A DNA stretch of 64,000 nt from an uncultured Bacteroidales bacterium (GTDB taxonomy: Bacteria; Bacteroidota; Bacteroidia; Bacteroidales; F082): the NCBI GenBank assembly GCA_905236635.1, contig CAJOCJ010000005.1:34045-98044 (forward strand). The letters run 5' to 3'. Numbering within the stretch: the stretch's first letter is position 1; each line of letters begins with the position of its first letter. Both the position numbers and the translations under genes were made by a program. The notes under the pieces were generated by a model. The model worked only from the letters and a program-made list of their open reading frames with translations, searched no databases and had not been told where the DNA came from. Below, in pieces: positions 36,601 through 45,874 of this stretch.

Positions 36601-36719
36601 TCGACTACAAACAGGCACCTCTGGGCACTGCCACATGCGGTCCGGGTGCTCTTGACAAGTACCTTATCAAAAACGATAAATACGAGTATTCATTCAAGAT
36701 AAAACCGATTATTAATTGA
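33612..36719 (+). CDS. Secreted GH2 beta-galactosidase (LacZ type)
   Basis: The 1035-residue protein has a signal peptide (MKRRFCILLSVILLSLFAKAQ) and the full five-domain LacZ layout: sugar-binding domain (WNDLGVYQVNKMPPR, PVPGNWELNGYGKPVY), Ig-like domain, TIM barrel with acid/base Glu in VWSVGNECGN (near 470) and nucleophile Glu in MVEYCHAMGNS (near 538), and the C-terminal small-chain domain (FWRAPTLNDD). It therefore acts in the periplasm or at the surface on beta-galactosides. It lies 33 bases before a POT transporter gene. Only a weak -7 box is visible upstream. Confidence 0.93.
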   Translation: MKRRFCILLSVILLSLFAKAQNVEIKDWWNDLGVYQVNKMPPRADVSNNTCTILNGDWQFAYCESPKDKIKDFYKTDYDASDWGTMPVPGNWELNGYGKPVYVNVANEFKSNPPYAPTEYNPVGQYRHEFEVPKDWKNQNVYLKIGAVKSAMYLWINGQFVGYSEDSKTPAEFDITPYINYGEKNLLALEVYRFSDGSYLEAQDFWRMSGITRDVEIYSKPKLNIYDYYVKAGLDENYKNGTLECDVTLNFDWKKLPRKFSIEMMFCGMDKNGNFITKTFKKQLRKKDLKPFRDKGFYNLHFDKAVVEDIRAWSAEYPNIYCFDIRINDRKGIVDFVRADIGFRTVEMKDGQLMVNGKPVLIKGVNRHEHSGITGQYVDHETMERDIQLMLENNINAVRTCHYPDDEYWYELCDRYGIYVIDEANNESHPQGYEANSLAKKEEWKNAFLYRCKNMVERDKNHPSIIVWSVGNECGNGVCTKACYDWMKQRDTRPVICERAIYDYNTDYIGLMYAGVDYLTAFAERHLDSLNRPFIMVEYCHAMGNSCGGLQDYMEVFEKYPQLQGGCIWDFVDQSIIQYDENGNKWYAAGGDLGEIPDCGNDDSFCVNGLVTSDRIPHRHMDEVKKCYQNIQVKPYRMVDGVFVVENHYSFTNLCDFDCEYEVFSNEKTLMKGKINLDCEPGKTQKIYINLPESVFFTDNPNVEFFVNFSFKIRHDNSLLPAGYEIAYEQLQFEVPIKEELSLAPVDKLELTQDKDVISLNSKDFSFRIDKKEGVPTSLKYKGLEMLEGAMHPNFWRAPTLNDDVDWNGKRLWKKAGLDNLVVAQKSFDIKRTDAGHVIVTVDLEYTDKNGDKILTTNNIYNVSGDGTIEVTMTVDSTDKVVTFPKIGTQWRMPLYFDKVRYFGKDTENYPDRNASGRVGVYERNAADFFEMHEEPQESGNRTEVRWVEMTDKKGYGIRVSGEEHLNFSIYQYSDEDLTKAERMNQIEPAKFWTVNVDYKQAPLGTATCGPGALDKYLIKNDKYEYSFKIKPIIN

Positions 36720-36752
36720 GATAATAGATAACAGATAAAAGATAATAGAGAT

Positions 36753-38423
36753 ATGTTTAAAGGTCATCCAAAGGGTTTGTATGCGCTTGCTTTGGCCAAT
36801 ACTGGCGAGCGCTTCGGCTATTACACCATGCTTGCAATCTTCGTGTTGTTTTTGCAGGCTAAATTTGGTCTCTCCGCCCAGACGGCGGGACAGTTTTACG
36901 GCATCTTCCTTGCCGCTGTTTATTTCATGCCAATCATCGGCGGCTACATCGCCGACAAGTTCTGGGGCTTCGGAAAGACAGTGGTAACGGGCATCCTGGT
37001 GATGTTTACGGGTTATCTGCTGTTGTTCACGCAGAAAGACGCCACGGGCAGCACGGCATTCGTCATGATGATCATCGCCTTGCTGTGCATCGCCATAGGC
37101 ACTGGCTTGTTTAAGGGCAACCTCCAGGTAATGGTGGGCAACCTCTACGATGACGCAAAGTACGCCGCCAAACGTGACGGCGGCTTCAGCCTGTTTTATA
37201 TGGCCATCAACATCGGGTCGATGTTCGCACCTACCACGGCGACGGCAGTGACTAACATGTTTCTCGGCCGACAAGGTTTCGTCTACGACGCCAACATACC
37301 GTCGTTGGCGCATCAATATCTCGACGGCACGATAACAGCCGCCGGCACGGCAAGGTTGGAAACCTTGGCGGGCTATCAGCCCGGCTTTGGCGGCGACCTC
37401 ACCACCTTCTGCCATAGCTATATCGACTCGTTGTCGGTGGCATACAGCTACGGCTTCGGCGTGGCATGCCTCTCGCTGATACTCTCGATAGCCATCTACT
37501 TCGGCTTCCGTAGGACGTTCAAGCATGTCGACGTACGCAAAGGCGACAAGACACAGGAAGAAACGAAGGCGGTGGAACTCACCCCGAAGCAGACGAAAGA
37601 ACGTGTGGTGGCCCTGTGCCTCGTCTTCGCCGTCGTCATCTTCTTCTGGATGGCGTTCCACCAGAACGGCTCCTCGCTCACCGCCCGCGACTATACCCAA
37701 CCAGTGGGGATAGGATGGACAAACATAGGCTTCGACGTCTGGGCACTGGCGATGATAGCAGTGGCCGTCTATGCTATATTTGGCGTGTTCCAAAGCGATA
37801 CCCCAAAAGGCAAGATATTGTCGGGAATAATCTTAACAGCATGCGCGGTGGGTATTTGGTATAAAGCCGTCACCCTTGATTACCGCATCCCATTATTACC
37901 TCAGATATTTCAGCATTTCAACCCGTTCTTCGTGGTGGCCTTGACGCCGGTGTCGATGGCGTTGTTCAGCGCCCTCGCCAAGAAAGGCAAGGAACCGTCG
38001 GCGCCACGTAAGATAGCATTCGGCATGCTTGTGGCAGCTCTCGGCTACTGCGTGATGGCAGCGGCGTCGATCGGACTGCCCTCGCCGAAAGAACTCGCCG
38101 AGACAGGAGGCGTTAGCCATGTCTTGGTGTCACCGAACTGGCTGATTTCAACATATCTGGTGCTTACGTTCGGCGAGCTTCTCCTCAGCCCGATGGGCAT
38201 ATCCTTCGTGTCGAAGGTGGCGCCGCCGAAACTCAAAGGATTGATGATGGGACTGTGGTTCGGCGCCACCGCAATAGGAAACTACCTGACGTCAGTCATC
38301 AGCTCGATATGGAACACCGGACTCTCGCTGGTGATGATATGGGGCGTGCTCATCATACTCTGCGTGATATCAGCGATATTCATGTTCTCGATGATGAAGA
38401 AACTGGAAAAAACGACAGCATAA
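36753..38423 (+). CDS. POT-family (PTR2) proton-dependent oligopeptide transporter
   Basis: The 556-residue inner-membrane protein has the POT signature in its first helix (ANTGERFGYYTMLAIFVLF) and second helix region (IIGGYIADKFWGFGKTV), and about 14 hydrophobic helices. It imports di- and tripeptides with protons. It is followed three bases later by a sensor kinase gene and preceded by the beta-galactosidase gene, so it belongs to the same plus-strand run. A duplicated set of membrane helices in the middle is normal for the bacterial 14-TM forms. Confidence 0.92.
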   Translation: MFKGHPKGLYALALANTGERFGYYTMLAIFVLFLQAKFGLSAQTAGQFYGIFLAAVYFMPIIGGYIADKFWGFGKTVVTGILVMFTGYLLLFTQKDATGSTAFVMMIIALLCIAIGTGLFKGNLQVMVGNLYDDAKYAAKRDGGFSLFYMAINIGSMFAPTTATAVTNMFLGRQGFVYDANIPSLAHQYLDGTITAAGTARLETLAGYQPGFGGDLTTFCHSYIDSLSVAYSYGFGVACLSLILSIAIYFGFRRTFKHVDVRKGDKTQEETKAVELTPKQTKERVVALCLVFAVVIFFWMAFHQNGSSLTARDYTQPVGIGWTNIGFDVWALAMIAVAVYAIFGVFQSDTPKGKILSGIILTACAVGIWYKAVTLDYRIPLLPQIFQHFNPFFVVALTPVSMALFSALAKKGKEPSAPRKIAFGMLVAALGYCVMAAASIGLPSPKELAETGGVSHVLVSPNWLISTYLVLTFGELLLSPMGISFVSKVAPPKLKGLMMGLWFGATAIGNYLTSVISSIWNTGLSLVMIWGVLIILCVISAIFMFSMMKKLEKTTA

Positions 38424-38426
38424 ATT

Positions 38427-40331
38427 ATGAGGAAAGTCTTGATATTATCGGTCTTGTTGGGCTTTTCAGCTATTCTCAATGCTCAAGATATCGACAGTCT
38501 GTTCAACGTCTTTGAGCGAAACAAAGGCGAGGTGGCATATCAGGCCGCCGTGGCCATCGACGAGGTGATCGGACGTGAGCCGAACTTCACTTTGGAGACA
38601 GAGAAAGACGAGATAAAGCTGAAGATTCTCCGCACCATGATTCTATATTATTTCAACCATAATGATTTCGAGCATGTGGTGAAATATTCAGAAGTCGGGA
38701 TAGCGCATTATCATGAGATTGGCGACCTCTTCAACGAGGCGGGTTGCACCATGACGCTGGCCAATGCCTATCAGCGTTTCGGACAGCTCGACAAGGCCAT
38801 CGAGTGCTACAACCGCTGCTGCGACCTGATGGATGAGATAGGAGGCGACATGGCGGCAGTCAACAAACGCTATGTGATGAACAACATAGCGGAGATACAC
38901 CTTGCCATGGGCGAATACGACATCGCCGATGAGATGTACCGCAAATGCGTGGAGATGCTTGGCGAGGTGGCGGTCAACGACACTGAGTCGAACCTCGACC
39001 TGGCGACATATTATCAAAACTTAGCCGAGGTACGCATAGCTCGGAAAAACCCTGAGGCCGTTGGCTTTGCCGAGCAGTCACTGGATCTCTCGCAGAGGTA
39101 TCAGGACACCCCGCATAAGATCATCAACCGTCTGATAGCCTTGTCGAAGGCATATAACCTCGTGGGTCGCACCGAGGAGGCGTCGCAGCTTATGGACGAG
39201 GCTCTGAGCATCGCCAAAGCCAACGGCGAGACGTTTCTTGAGACCAGCATCTACATACAAAAAGGCGAATATGCCAAAGCTATCAAGATGGCCGACGAGA
39301 ACCATTACGACGAGCTTCTGCAGGAAGCCCTCGAAGGCGCGTATCTCCTTGAGCGTGAGACCAATCCACGACAGGCTCTCGAATACTATGAGCGTAGCGT
39401 GATAATGAAAGACTCCATCTTCAACGAGAACCAGCAGCAGCTCATCCGCGACTACCAGGTGCGTTATGCCACCGCTGAGAAGGAACACGCGCTGGCGATG
39501 GAGCAGGAGAAGTCGAAGCGTAACAGATTGTATATCATGGTGCTGGCGATAATAGCACTGCTGCTTTTAGCCATTGCCCTGATATGGTATCGCTTGGCAA
39601 GTATTAGGAAGAAACGAAACAAAGAACTAGCGCATCTCAATGAGACGAAAGACCATCTTATCTCTATCGTGTCGCATGACGTGAAGACGCCTGTTGGCGC
39701 GATGTGCCAGGTGTTACGAGGCATCACCGACGGCTACGACAGCATCGCTGACACCGACAAGAAAGCACAGCTCATGCTTCTGCGTTCTTCCTCAGAGGCG
39801 TTGAAAGACCGTATGGAGAACATCATCCAATGGGTAAAGCAGGAGTTGGCAAACAGCACCGTGACGCGTAAGGTGTTCGGTGTAAAGAACTTAGTCGATG
39901 AATGTATCAAGACGCAGGAGGCGGCGATAGGGGTGAAGTCGCTGAAAGTCATCAACGAGGTGCCCAGCTATTTCATGTCGTATGACGACGTCAACGTGGT
40001 GAGTCTGGTGATACAGAATCTGCTCGGAAACGCTGTAAAATTCTCGTATCCTAACGGCGAAATCACCATCAAAGCGGAACACAAAGGCGAACGTATCTGG
40101 GTGTCGGTATGCGACAACGGCATGGGCATCAGCGAGAAGAAACTGGAGAAGATATTCAATTATATGACCTCGTCGGCGGAAGGCACCGAGGGCGAGACAG
40201 GCACTGGCATCGGACTCTTCGTGAGCAAGCAGTTTATCGACAAGATAGGCGGCAAAATAACTATAGAGAGTGTCAAAGACCAAGGCACGACAGTCAGCTT
40301 CAGTATTACATATAAAATGTTGGAAAGATGA
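38427..40331 (+). CDS. TPR-containing hybrid-free sensor histidine kinase
   Basis: The 634-residue protein has a signal peptide (ILSVLLGFSAILNAQ), a periplasmic TPR region (about 30-345; repeats such as AYQRFGQLDKAIECYNRC), one membrane helix (LYIMVLAIIALLLLAIALIW near 370-390), a HisKA domain with phospho-acceptor in SIVSHDVKTPVG (near 416) and a HATPase domain (NLLGNAVKFSYPNGEI, DNGMGIS, GTGIGLF). Periplasmic TPR sensors are common in Bacteroidetes; their ligands are mostly unknown. It is tightly linked to the peptide transporter before it and overlaps the response regulator after it by 4 bases. Confidence 0.92.
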   Translation: MRKVLILSVLLGFSAILNAQDIDSLFNVFERNKGEVAYQAAVAIDEVIGREPNFTLETEKDEIKLKILRTMILYYFNHNDFEHVVKYSEVGIAHYHEIGDLFNEAGCTMTLANAYQRFGQLDKAIECYNRCCDLMDEIGGDMAAVNKRYVMNNIAEIHLAMGEYDIADEMYRKCVEMLGEVAVNDTESNLDLATYYQNLAEVRIARKNPEAVGFAEQSLDLSQRYQDTPHKIINRLIALSKAYNLVGRTEEASQLMDEALSIAKANGETFLETSIYIQKGEYAKAIKMADENHYDELLQEALEGAYLLERETNPRQALEYYERSVIMKDSIFNENQQQLIRDYQVRYATAEKEHALAMEQEKSKRNRLYIMVLAIIALLLLAIALIWYRLASIRKKRNKELAHLNETKDHLISIVSHDVKTPVGAMCQVLRGITDGYDSIADTDKKAQLMLLRSSSEALKDRMENIIQWVKQELANSTVTRKVFGVKNLVDECIKTQEAAIGVKSLKVINEVPSYFMSYDDVNVVSLVIQNLLGNAVKFSYPNGEITIKAEHKGERIWVSVCDNGMGISEKKLEKIFNYMTSSAEGTEGETGTGIGLFVSKQFIDKIGGKITIESVKDQGTTVSFSITYKMLER

Positions 40332-40981
40332 TGGAAACGTTAGACAAAGAAATACGCATCCTTGTTGTGGAGGACCAGCCGGTGTGCAGGCTCGGGATAA
40401 GGATGACGCTAAGCAGTTCGGGCATCAAACATCGCATTCTTGCAGAGACAGAAAACGTGTCGCAAGCCATAGATTTTCTTGAGAAAAAAGGCAACGATGC
40501 CGACCTTGTTTTACTTGATTATGTGCTCCCTGACGGCACTGGCATGGATGTGATACAGGCGGTGAAACGCCTTCACTTGGAGCTTAAGATTGTGATTCTC
40601 TCAGGTGAGGCGGGTGGTGCCATCATCAAACAGCTGATGGATGCTGGAGTCAACGGCTTCATGAGCAAGAGCGTCACACCTGAGGAGATAGCCGTGGTTA
40701 TCAACTCCGTTATGCAGGGACACGACTACACCGGCGAGGGTCTGATGCGCGTCGAAGACGACCTTAAAGCCGATTATGAAACCATGAAAAGCCTCACTCG
40801 GCGCGAGATGGAGCTGGTGACACTCTGCGCCAACGGATTGAACGCCAAGCAGATAGCTGATGAGATGAACGTCACACCGCACAGCATCGAAAACATGAAA
40901 AGCACTATCTTCGCAAAAGTCGGGGTGAAATCGACCAACGAGTTGATTCTGTATGCTTTCAAAGTTGGACTTATCAGCTAA
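40328..40981 (+). CDS. NarL/FixJ-type response regulator
   Basis: A 217-residue regulator: receiver domain with phospho-acceptor D64 (VLLDYVLPDGTG) and acidic pocket VVEDQP, and a C-terminal LuxR-type HTH (LTRREMELVTLCANGLNAKQIADE ... about 155-205). It overlaps the kinase gene by 4 bases, so the two form a cognate pair. HisKA kinases are less often paired with NarL-type regulators than with OmpR types. The next gene, a large surface protein, has its own promoter and could be a target. Confidence 0.92.
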   Translation: MMETLDKEIRILVVEDQPVCRLGIRMTLSSSGIKHRILAETENVSQAIDFLEKKGNDADLVLLDYVLPDGTGMDVIQAVKRLHLELKIVILSGEAGGAIIKQLMDAGVNGFMSKSVTPEEIAVVINSVMQGHDYTGEGLMRVEDDLKADYETMKSLTRREMELVTLCANGLNAKQIADEMNVTPHSIENMKSTIFAKVGVKSTNELILYAFKVGLIS

Positions 40982-41043
40982 TTTGTTGATAACTTCCCAT
41001 AAATAGAGGAGTTTTCTCCTTATTTCAGTTGTGTTTTGTTATT

Positions 41044-41051
41044 TATATTTG
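41044..41051 (+). promoter_or_regulatory. -7 promoter element TATATTTG for the large surface-protein gene
   Basis: Perfect TAnnTTTG box, giving a leader of about 75 bases before ATG 41130. The gap 40982-41129 holds nothing else that I can see. Confidence 0.6.
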
Positions 41052-41129
41052 TACGCGTGTAATAGTTATTAAGTGTAGCTATTATAAATTATTGATAATG
41101 AATTAAATAACAATAAAATCATAGATATA

Positions 41130-44100
41130 ATGAGAACAAAACATTTACTATTTTCACTGCTATTGGCGTTAATGGCGCCTTTCGCAGCTATGGCTCAAGA
41201 ATACATCTATGGGCCGAATGAATTTGATGACCTTTATTTCCCCTCGGGATTGCCTTCAGGTTGGACTACATTCAACAACAATGGTACTGGCACGGTGGGA
41301 TCCAATGGCGATAAATTGGTCTTTACTTCTACAGAGTTAGGCTCTGTGAACGGCCAGAGTATTTCGATGTTTGGCGTCAAGATGAATACGCTTGATACGG
41401 ATAAGAGGATTGTGAAAGTGGGATTCAAATTGAAGCCTTCTGCAAAGACAAGCAACCTTCTTATCAGGGTTGTATACTTTACAAGCAGCAGTTCATTTAC
41501 TGAAATTGCAACAATAGCGGGCAACAATGCTCTCTTTAACAGCGGAGACCTCCACGATCCTATCATGGAAGCATCGTTCTCATATATAACGGAATTGCCG
41601 AAGAATGCCCGCATTGGGTTTGTGATGGCTGCTTCGGCAATAAATAGAACATGGACTCTTGATAATTTGTACGTGCAAGATGTCGTTCCTACAGGTCTTC
41701 AAGCCTCCAATATCTCTTATGAGTCAGTCGACTTGCATTGGAATGCTATATCGGGAATAAGCCAATGGCAATTAGAGATTGAAGATAACTATGGTATGGG
41801 TGTATGGAGTACTGTTGCGACAACTCTTAATAATTCATATACATTAACCGGACTTGAGGCAAATAAGGCCTATAGGGTGCGTGTGGCTGCAAAAAAGAGC
41901 AACTATATAAGCAGCTATTCAGTCATGAGCTCTTTCAGAACCCTTTATGCCCCAGTGGAAGTGGGAAGGAACACTCCTTTTGAGGAAAGTTTCGACTATC
42001 CGGTGAATTGGACTATGGCAAACTGGACCGTTTATGGCGACCAGAATTACAACTTTAACAAATGGACTACCGATGGTTCTGTTCTTCCACTTTACGATGG
42101 GGTGTGTTTGAGCATTTCTAACGAAACAACTTCCCCACAAAACGAATATAACGATAGACGTTGTGCCATATATACTTATAAGAGTTTCACATTCACTAAC
42201 ACAGGTACCTATAATTTTAAATATTTTTGGAAAAACAAGGGCGAAAGCGAACATGATTATCTTCGTGTGGCCCTGCTACCCGCTGATGATGAGCTTAACG
42301 GAGGTCCGTCACCTTATGAGGGATTGAGTTACAATACTTTACCTGAAGGTTGGATCGCCCTCGACGGAGGTTCAGGACTTTGTCAAACGGGTACTCCAGT
42401 ATGGACCGAAGAGAATCATCAGTACACCTTCACATCTTCTACTGTGGGTACGTACAAAGTGGCCTTTATATGGGTTAACGATGATAATGGAACCGTCAAC
42501 AACCCTCCAGCGGCTGTAGACGACTTTAGTATTACCGATGCAAGTGCCTATCCACCATACGATCTGCAACTGACTAATATTGGCAGCAATACTGCAGGCT
42601 TCACTTGGACTCATAGTGGTTTTGATACGGAGTGGCTTGTGCGCTATAAAAAACATTCAGAAGGTTCGTATACCGATGGTGAAGTTTCGGTTATTGTTCC
42701 TGAGTTTTATTTTGCAGGTCATGGTATAACTCTTGAGGCTGATACGGAATATGATGTTCAGGTCAAGGGAAATAATCCATATTCTGGCTGGACCGATTGG
42801 TCTGATAGATTGACGTTTACCACCATGTGCGATGTTGTCAATACCTTCCCAAGTTCCTACTATTTCGAAGGTGACGAATGTGTCAGACTGTATGGAAACG
42901 GCATCACTATTGGCGGTTACGGAGCTGTCAACTGTTTGAAATACGAAGGCTCCAGTGGCGAATCGGCCGCTGCTGTGTTGAATTTGACCAATATCCTGTC
43001 TGGTGGTATTTGGGTGAGTTTTGATTGGAGATATTCTTCTGATAATGAAGGGTATGATGATGGTGTGCAGCTGCAATATGCCAATTCCAATTTCATGGAT
43101 GACGCCATGTGGACCAACGCCGGCGAGTTTGTCCCTCGTTATGGCGCGACAACGGGATGGGTAAGGGAAAATATTTTTCTTCCTGATATGAGTTATGGAC
43201 AGTATTGCTTCCGCTTGAAGTTCACCGGAGCTGGAGGAGGTACGTGTTATCTCGACAACCTGACCATCGACATGATGCCTAACTGTCCTGTCATTACGGA
43301 TCTTGCCGTATCGGAGACCTACAATCATCGCGACATCACACTGAGCTGGATCCCTGGCGACTTCCAAACTGAATGGCAGGTGGTGTATTCCAATAATAGT
43401 TCATTTGATATTGATGATGTCACAACAGGCCAGATAAATGTCGTGACCGAACCGCAGTTCACCATGCAAAACCTGTCATACGAGAGCACGTATCGTGCAT
43501 GGGTGCGTGGTAATTGCACTGCGTTTGACGAATATGGCGATTGGGAGATGATCAGTTTCAAACCTACGCAATTTATCGACATCGCCTTGAATGACGGAAC
43601 ATCCACCAACACCATGGTGCCAGTGAACCCAGTCCTGACCAACACGGACGACATGTCGATGAGCCAGTTTATCCTGCCTCAAGAAAGCATTGAAGATTAT
43701 GAAGGCCGTATCAAAGGCTTGAGATTCTATACTGATGCCGATGCTGCCGTCAATTTCACTGGTGCGACGTTCGCCGTTTATTTGAGAGAAACCACCTCGG
43801 AGACATTCGCTTCGGATGAGTTTGTCGATTGGACAACGATGCAAAGGGTTTACAACGGTCCGCTTTCCGTTGTTCAGGAAGGTGACGACTATGTGATGGA
43901 CATTGCTTTCACAAACAGTGCCTATTACTTCGATTATTCAGGTCAAGGCAACCTGATTATCGGTGTCAAGCAGACTGTGAAGGGCACAGATGCTACGGCT
44001 CCTTCGTTCGCATGGTATGGAGTCGAGACTTCAGGCTATGCTTCAATTGGAATGGATGACAGTGGGGATTTGACCCGTTGCCAGTTCCTGCCTAAGGTGC

Positions 44101-45815
44101 AGATTACCGAAAAGGTAATGGATATGCCGTGCCCGTCTCCGTCCAACTTTAGGACATCCAATGTTACGCACTGTTCAGTGACATTAAGCTGGGTTCCTGG
44201 TTTGGATGAGACATCCTGGATGTTGAAATATAATAAGGCATCGATGGATTACGAATGGACCGAAGTGACAGTGTCGGAGAACCCGTACACCTTGACTGGC
44301 TTGAGCAACAACACTAGTTATGATTTTCAATTGAGAGCCAGTTGTGGCGGTGACGAGTATAGTTATATGGTTACTACATCTGTCACAACAGCTTTGGGCA
44401 ATACCTTCGTTACAGATGGTGACTGGGATGACGCTTCCAACTGGTCGTTCAACGAGGTGCCGTCCATCACCGACGAAGTTTATATTGAAGCGGCTGCGGT
44501 GGTGCCAAGTGGTTGTGTCGCTGAAGCAGATAAGATAAATGTTCTTGCAGGAGGATTGATCACAATAGCAGATGGCGGACAGATGAAGTCGAATAACACG
44601 TTTGTGGCAGTCGTTGAAAAGAACATAACCGGCTATGGCGCTGAAAATGTGGACGGCAACAGCGGCTATCAGTTCATAGCGACGCCTGCTGATTTGACTG
44701 TTGTTCAGGGTAACATCATACCTCGACAAGACGACGAATTCCTTTATGACCAAATCGATCTATATTGGTTTAATGGTTATAATGCCGAAGAAGAGTGGTA
44801 TAATACGAAATATTCTGACGGAAGCATCGATAGCAGGGTGGTGGTCAGCTCGCGTAAAGGCTATCTCTATGCACGTCAGAACGACGGAACCTTGAGTTTT
44901 GGAATGGGTTATCAAGATTTACCGGCAACCAATGAAGATATAAACGTTCCTCTGACAGTCTATACCACATCGACAGCTCCGCTCAACGGGTGGAACCTCA
45001 TCGGAAACCCATTCACCTGCAATGCCTACCTGCTGGATAACAACGGGCAGGTCATGCCTTATTATAAGATGAATGATACAGGCGATGCCATTGTGAAGGT
45101 TCAGGCTGGAACGCCTATCAAGCCTTGTGAGGGCGTATTGGTGTTATGTCCGGATGACGACTCTGAACATATTGCCGTATTCACCACAACCGATCCCGGA
45201 CAACTTGGTGATATGCCAGATGATGTGGAATGGCTATTGCCTGCACACAATCTGACGGGATCTCAACCGGCATATATCGCTCCAGTCACTGTCACCCAGA
45301 CGATGACATTGACAGTAGGTTGGAACTGGATCAGCACCTATATCGCGGTAGATGACCCAGTCGATATGCTTGATATGCTAAAAGAAAGCCTTGGTGGAAG
45401 CGCCAATCAGATCCAATCGTTCTACTACACTACCGAATATGACGGCGAGGAGTGGTTTGGTGATTTGGACGACGAGGGCATCAATAACGAGCAGATGTAT
45501 ATGATTTTCACCGATAAGGCCTATGCCATTGAGTTAGAAGGCGCGCCAGCCGATGTCAGCGAATATGAGATAAACATCAGGCCGGGCTGGAACTGGATTG
45601 GTTTCCCAAGCGCAACTCCAATAGATGTCGCCGATGCCATGGCCGACTTTGAGGCTGAAGAGGGCGACCAGATTCAGAGTAAATACTACACCACCGAGTA
45701 TGACGGTGAAGAATGGTTTGGCGACCTTGAGACATTTACTCCTGGCGAAGGTCTGTTATACTATTCCAACAGCCCAACCAGTAAGACCCTGATATTCCAG
45801 ACAGGTACGAAATAA
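41130..45815 (+). CDS. Large secreted multi-domain surface protein (choice-of-anchor J and FN3 modules)
   Basis: A 1561-residue protein with a signal peptide (LLFSLLLALMAPFAAMAQ). At least three beta-sandwich modules of the cleaved-adhesin/choice-of-anchor J kind (about 30-185, 285-470, 570-720; each ends in a DNL or DDF motif) alternate with fibronectin type III domains (about 190-275, 475-565, 725-810, 1010-1095). A G8-like stretch (DGDWDDASNWSFNEVPS) follows near 1090. The last 180 residues contain two copies of a WNWI...YYTTEYDGEEWFGDL module. Similar domains occur in Porphyromonas adhesin-proteases. No protease motif and no clear T9SS sorting domain is seen. It probably binds host or matrix ligands, but that is inference. 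Confidence 0.85.
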   Translation: MRTKHLLFSLLLALMAPFAAMAQEYIYGPNEFDDLYFPSGLPSGWTTFNNNGTGTVGSNGDKLVFTSTELGSVNGQSISMFGVKMNTLDTDKRIVKVGFKLKPSAKTSNLLIRVVYFTSSSSFTEIATIAGNNALFNSGDLHDPIMEASFSYITELPKNARIGFVMAASAINRTWTLDNLYVQDVVPTGLQASNISYESVDLHWNAISGISQWQLEIEDNYGMGVWSTVATTLNNSYTLTGLEANKAYRVRVAAKKSNYISSYSVMSSFRTLYAPVEVGRNTPFEESFDYPVNWTMANWTVYGDQNYNFNKWTTDGSVLPLYDGVCLSISNETTSPQNEYNDRRCAIYTYKSFTFTNTGTYNFKYFWKNKGESEHDYLRVALLPADDELNGGPSPYEGLSYNTLPEGWIALDGGSGLCQTGTPVWTEENHQYTFTSSTVGTYKVAFIWVNDDNGTVNNPPAAVDDFSITDASAYPPYDLQLTNIGSNTAGFTWTHSGFDTEWLVRYKKHSEGSYTDGEVSVIVPEFYFAGHGITLEADTEYDVQVKGNNPYSGWTDWSDRLTFTTMCDVVNTFPSSYYFEGDECVRLYGNGITIGGYGAVNCLKYEGSSGESAAAVLNLTNILSGGIWVSFDWRYSSDNEGYDDGVQLQYANSNFMDDAMWTNAGEFVPRYGATTGWVRENIFLPDMSYGQYCFRLKFTGAGGGTCYLDNLTIDMMPNCPVITDLAVSETYNHRDITLSWIPGDFQTEWQVVYSNNSSFDIDDVTTGQINVVTEPQFTMQNLSYESTYRAWVRGNCTAFDEYGDWEMISFKPTQFIDIALNDGTSTNTMVPVNPVLTNTDDMSMSQFILPQESIEDYEGRIKGLRFYTDADAAVNFTGATFAVYLRETTSETFASDEFVDWTTMQRVYNGPLSVVQEGDDYVMDIAFTNSAYYFDYSGQGNLIIGVKQTVKGTDATAPSFAWYGVETSGYASIGMDDSGDLTRCQFLPKVQITEKVMDMPCPSPSNFRTSNVTHCSVTLSWVPGLDETSWMLKYNKASMDYEWTEVTVSENPYTLTGLSNNTSYDFQLRASCGGDEYSYMVTTSVTTALGNTFVTDGDWDDASNWSFNEVPSITDEVYIEAAAVVPSGCVAEADKINVLAGGLITIADGGQMKSNNTFVAVVEKNITGYGAENVDGNSGYQFIATPADLTVVQGNIIPRQDDEFLYDQIDLYWFNGYNAEEEWYNTKYSDGSIDSRVVVSSRKGYLYARQNDGTLSFGMGYQDLPATNEDINVPLTVYTTSTAPLNGWNLIGNPFTCNAYLLDNNGQVMPYYKMNDTGDAIVKVQAGTPIKPCEGVLVLCPDDDSEHIAVFTTTDPGQLGDMPDDVEWLLPAHNLTGSQPAYIAPVTVTQTMTLTVGWNWISTYIAVDDPVDMLDMLKESLGGSANQIQSFYYTTEYDGEEWFGDLDDEGINNEQMYMIFTDKAYAIELEGAPADVSEYEINIRPGWNWIGFPSATPIDVADAMADFEAEEGDQIQSKYYTTEYDGEEWFGDLETFTPGEGLLYYSNSPTSKTLIFQTGTK

Positions 45816-45861
45816 AATAAAAAAGAGTGAAGCTTGACGCTTCACTCTTTTTTATTTTATT
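45811..45861. terminator. Long bidirectional terminator between the surface-protein and arginine deiminase genes
   Basis: A perfect 23-bp stem (45811-45833 with 45839-45861) around a TTGAC loop. The GC-containing heart is GAGTGAAGC, flanked by A-runs on one side and T-runs on the other, so it ends transcription from both strands. Confidence 0.9.
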
Positions 45862-45874
45862 TATCAATTATCAA

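Noticed and set aside
36690..37793. Long minus-strand open frame of 367 codons
   Set aside because: It lies fully opposite the POT transporter gene, whose membrane signature and helices are clear. The predicted protein is His/Glu/Ala-rich without any motif, as expected for an antisense shadow of a GC-richer gene.
42657..43367. Minus-strand open frames opposite the large surface protein
   Set aside because: The beta-sandwich and FN3 modules run continuously on the plus strand; no signal or domain on the other.
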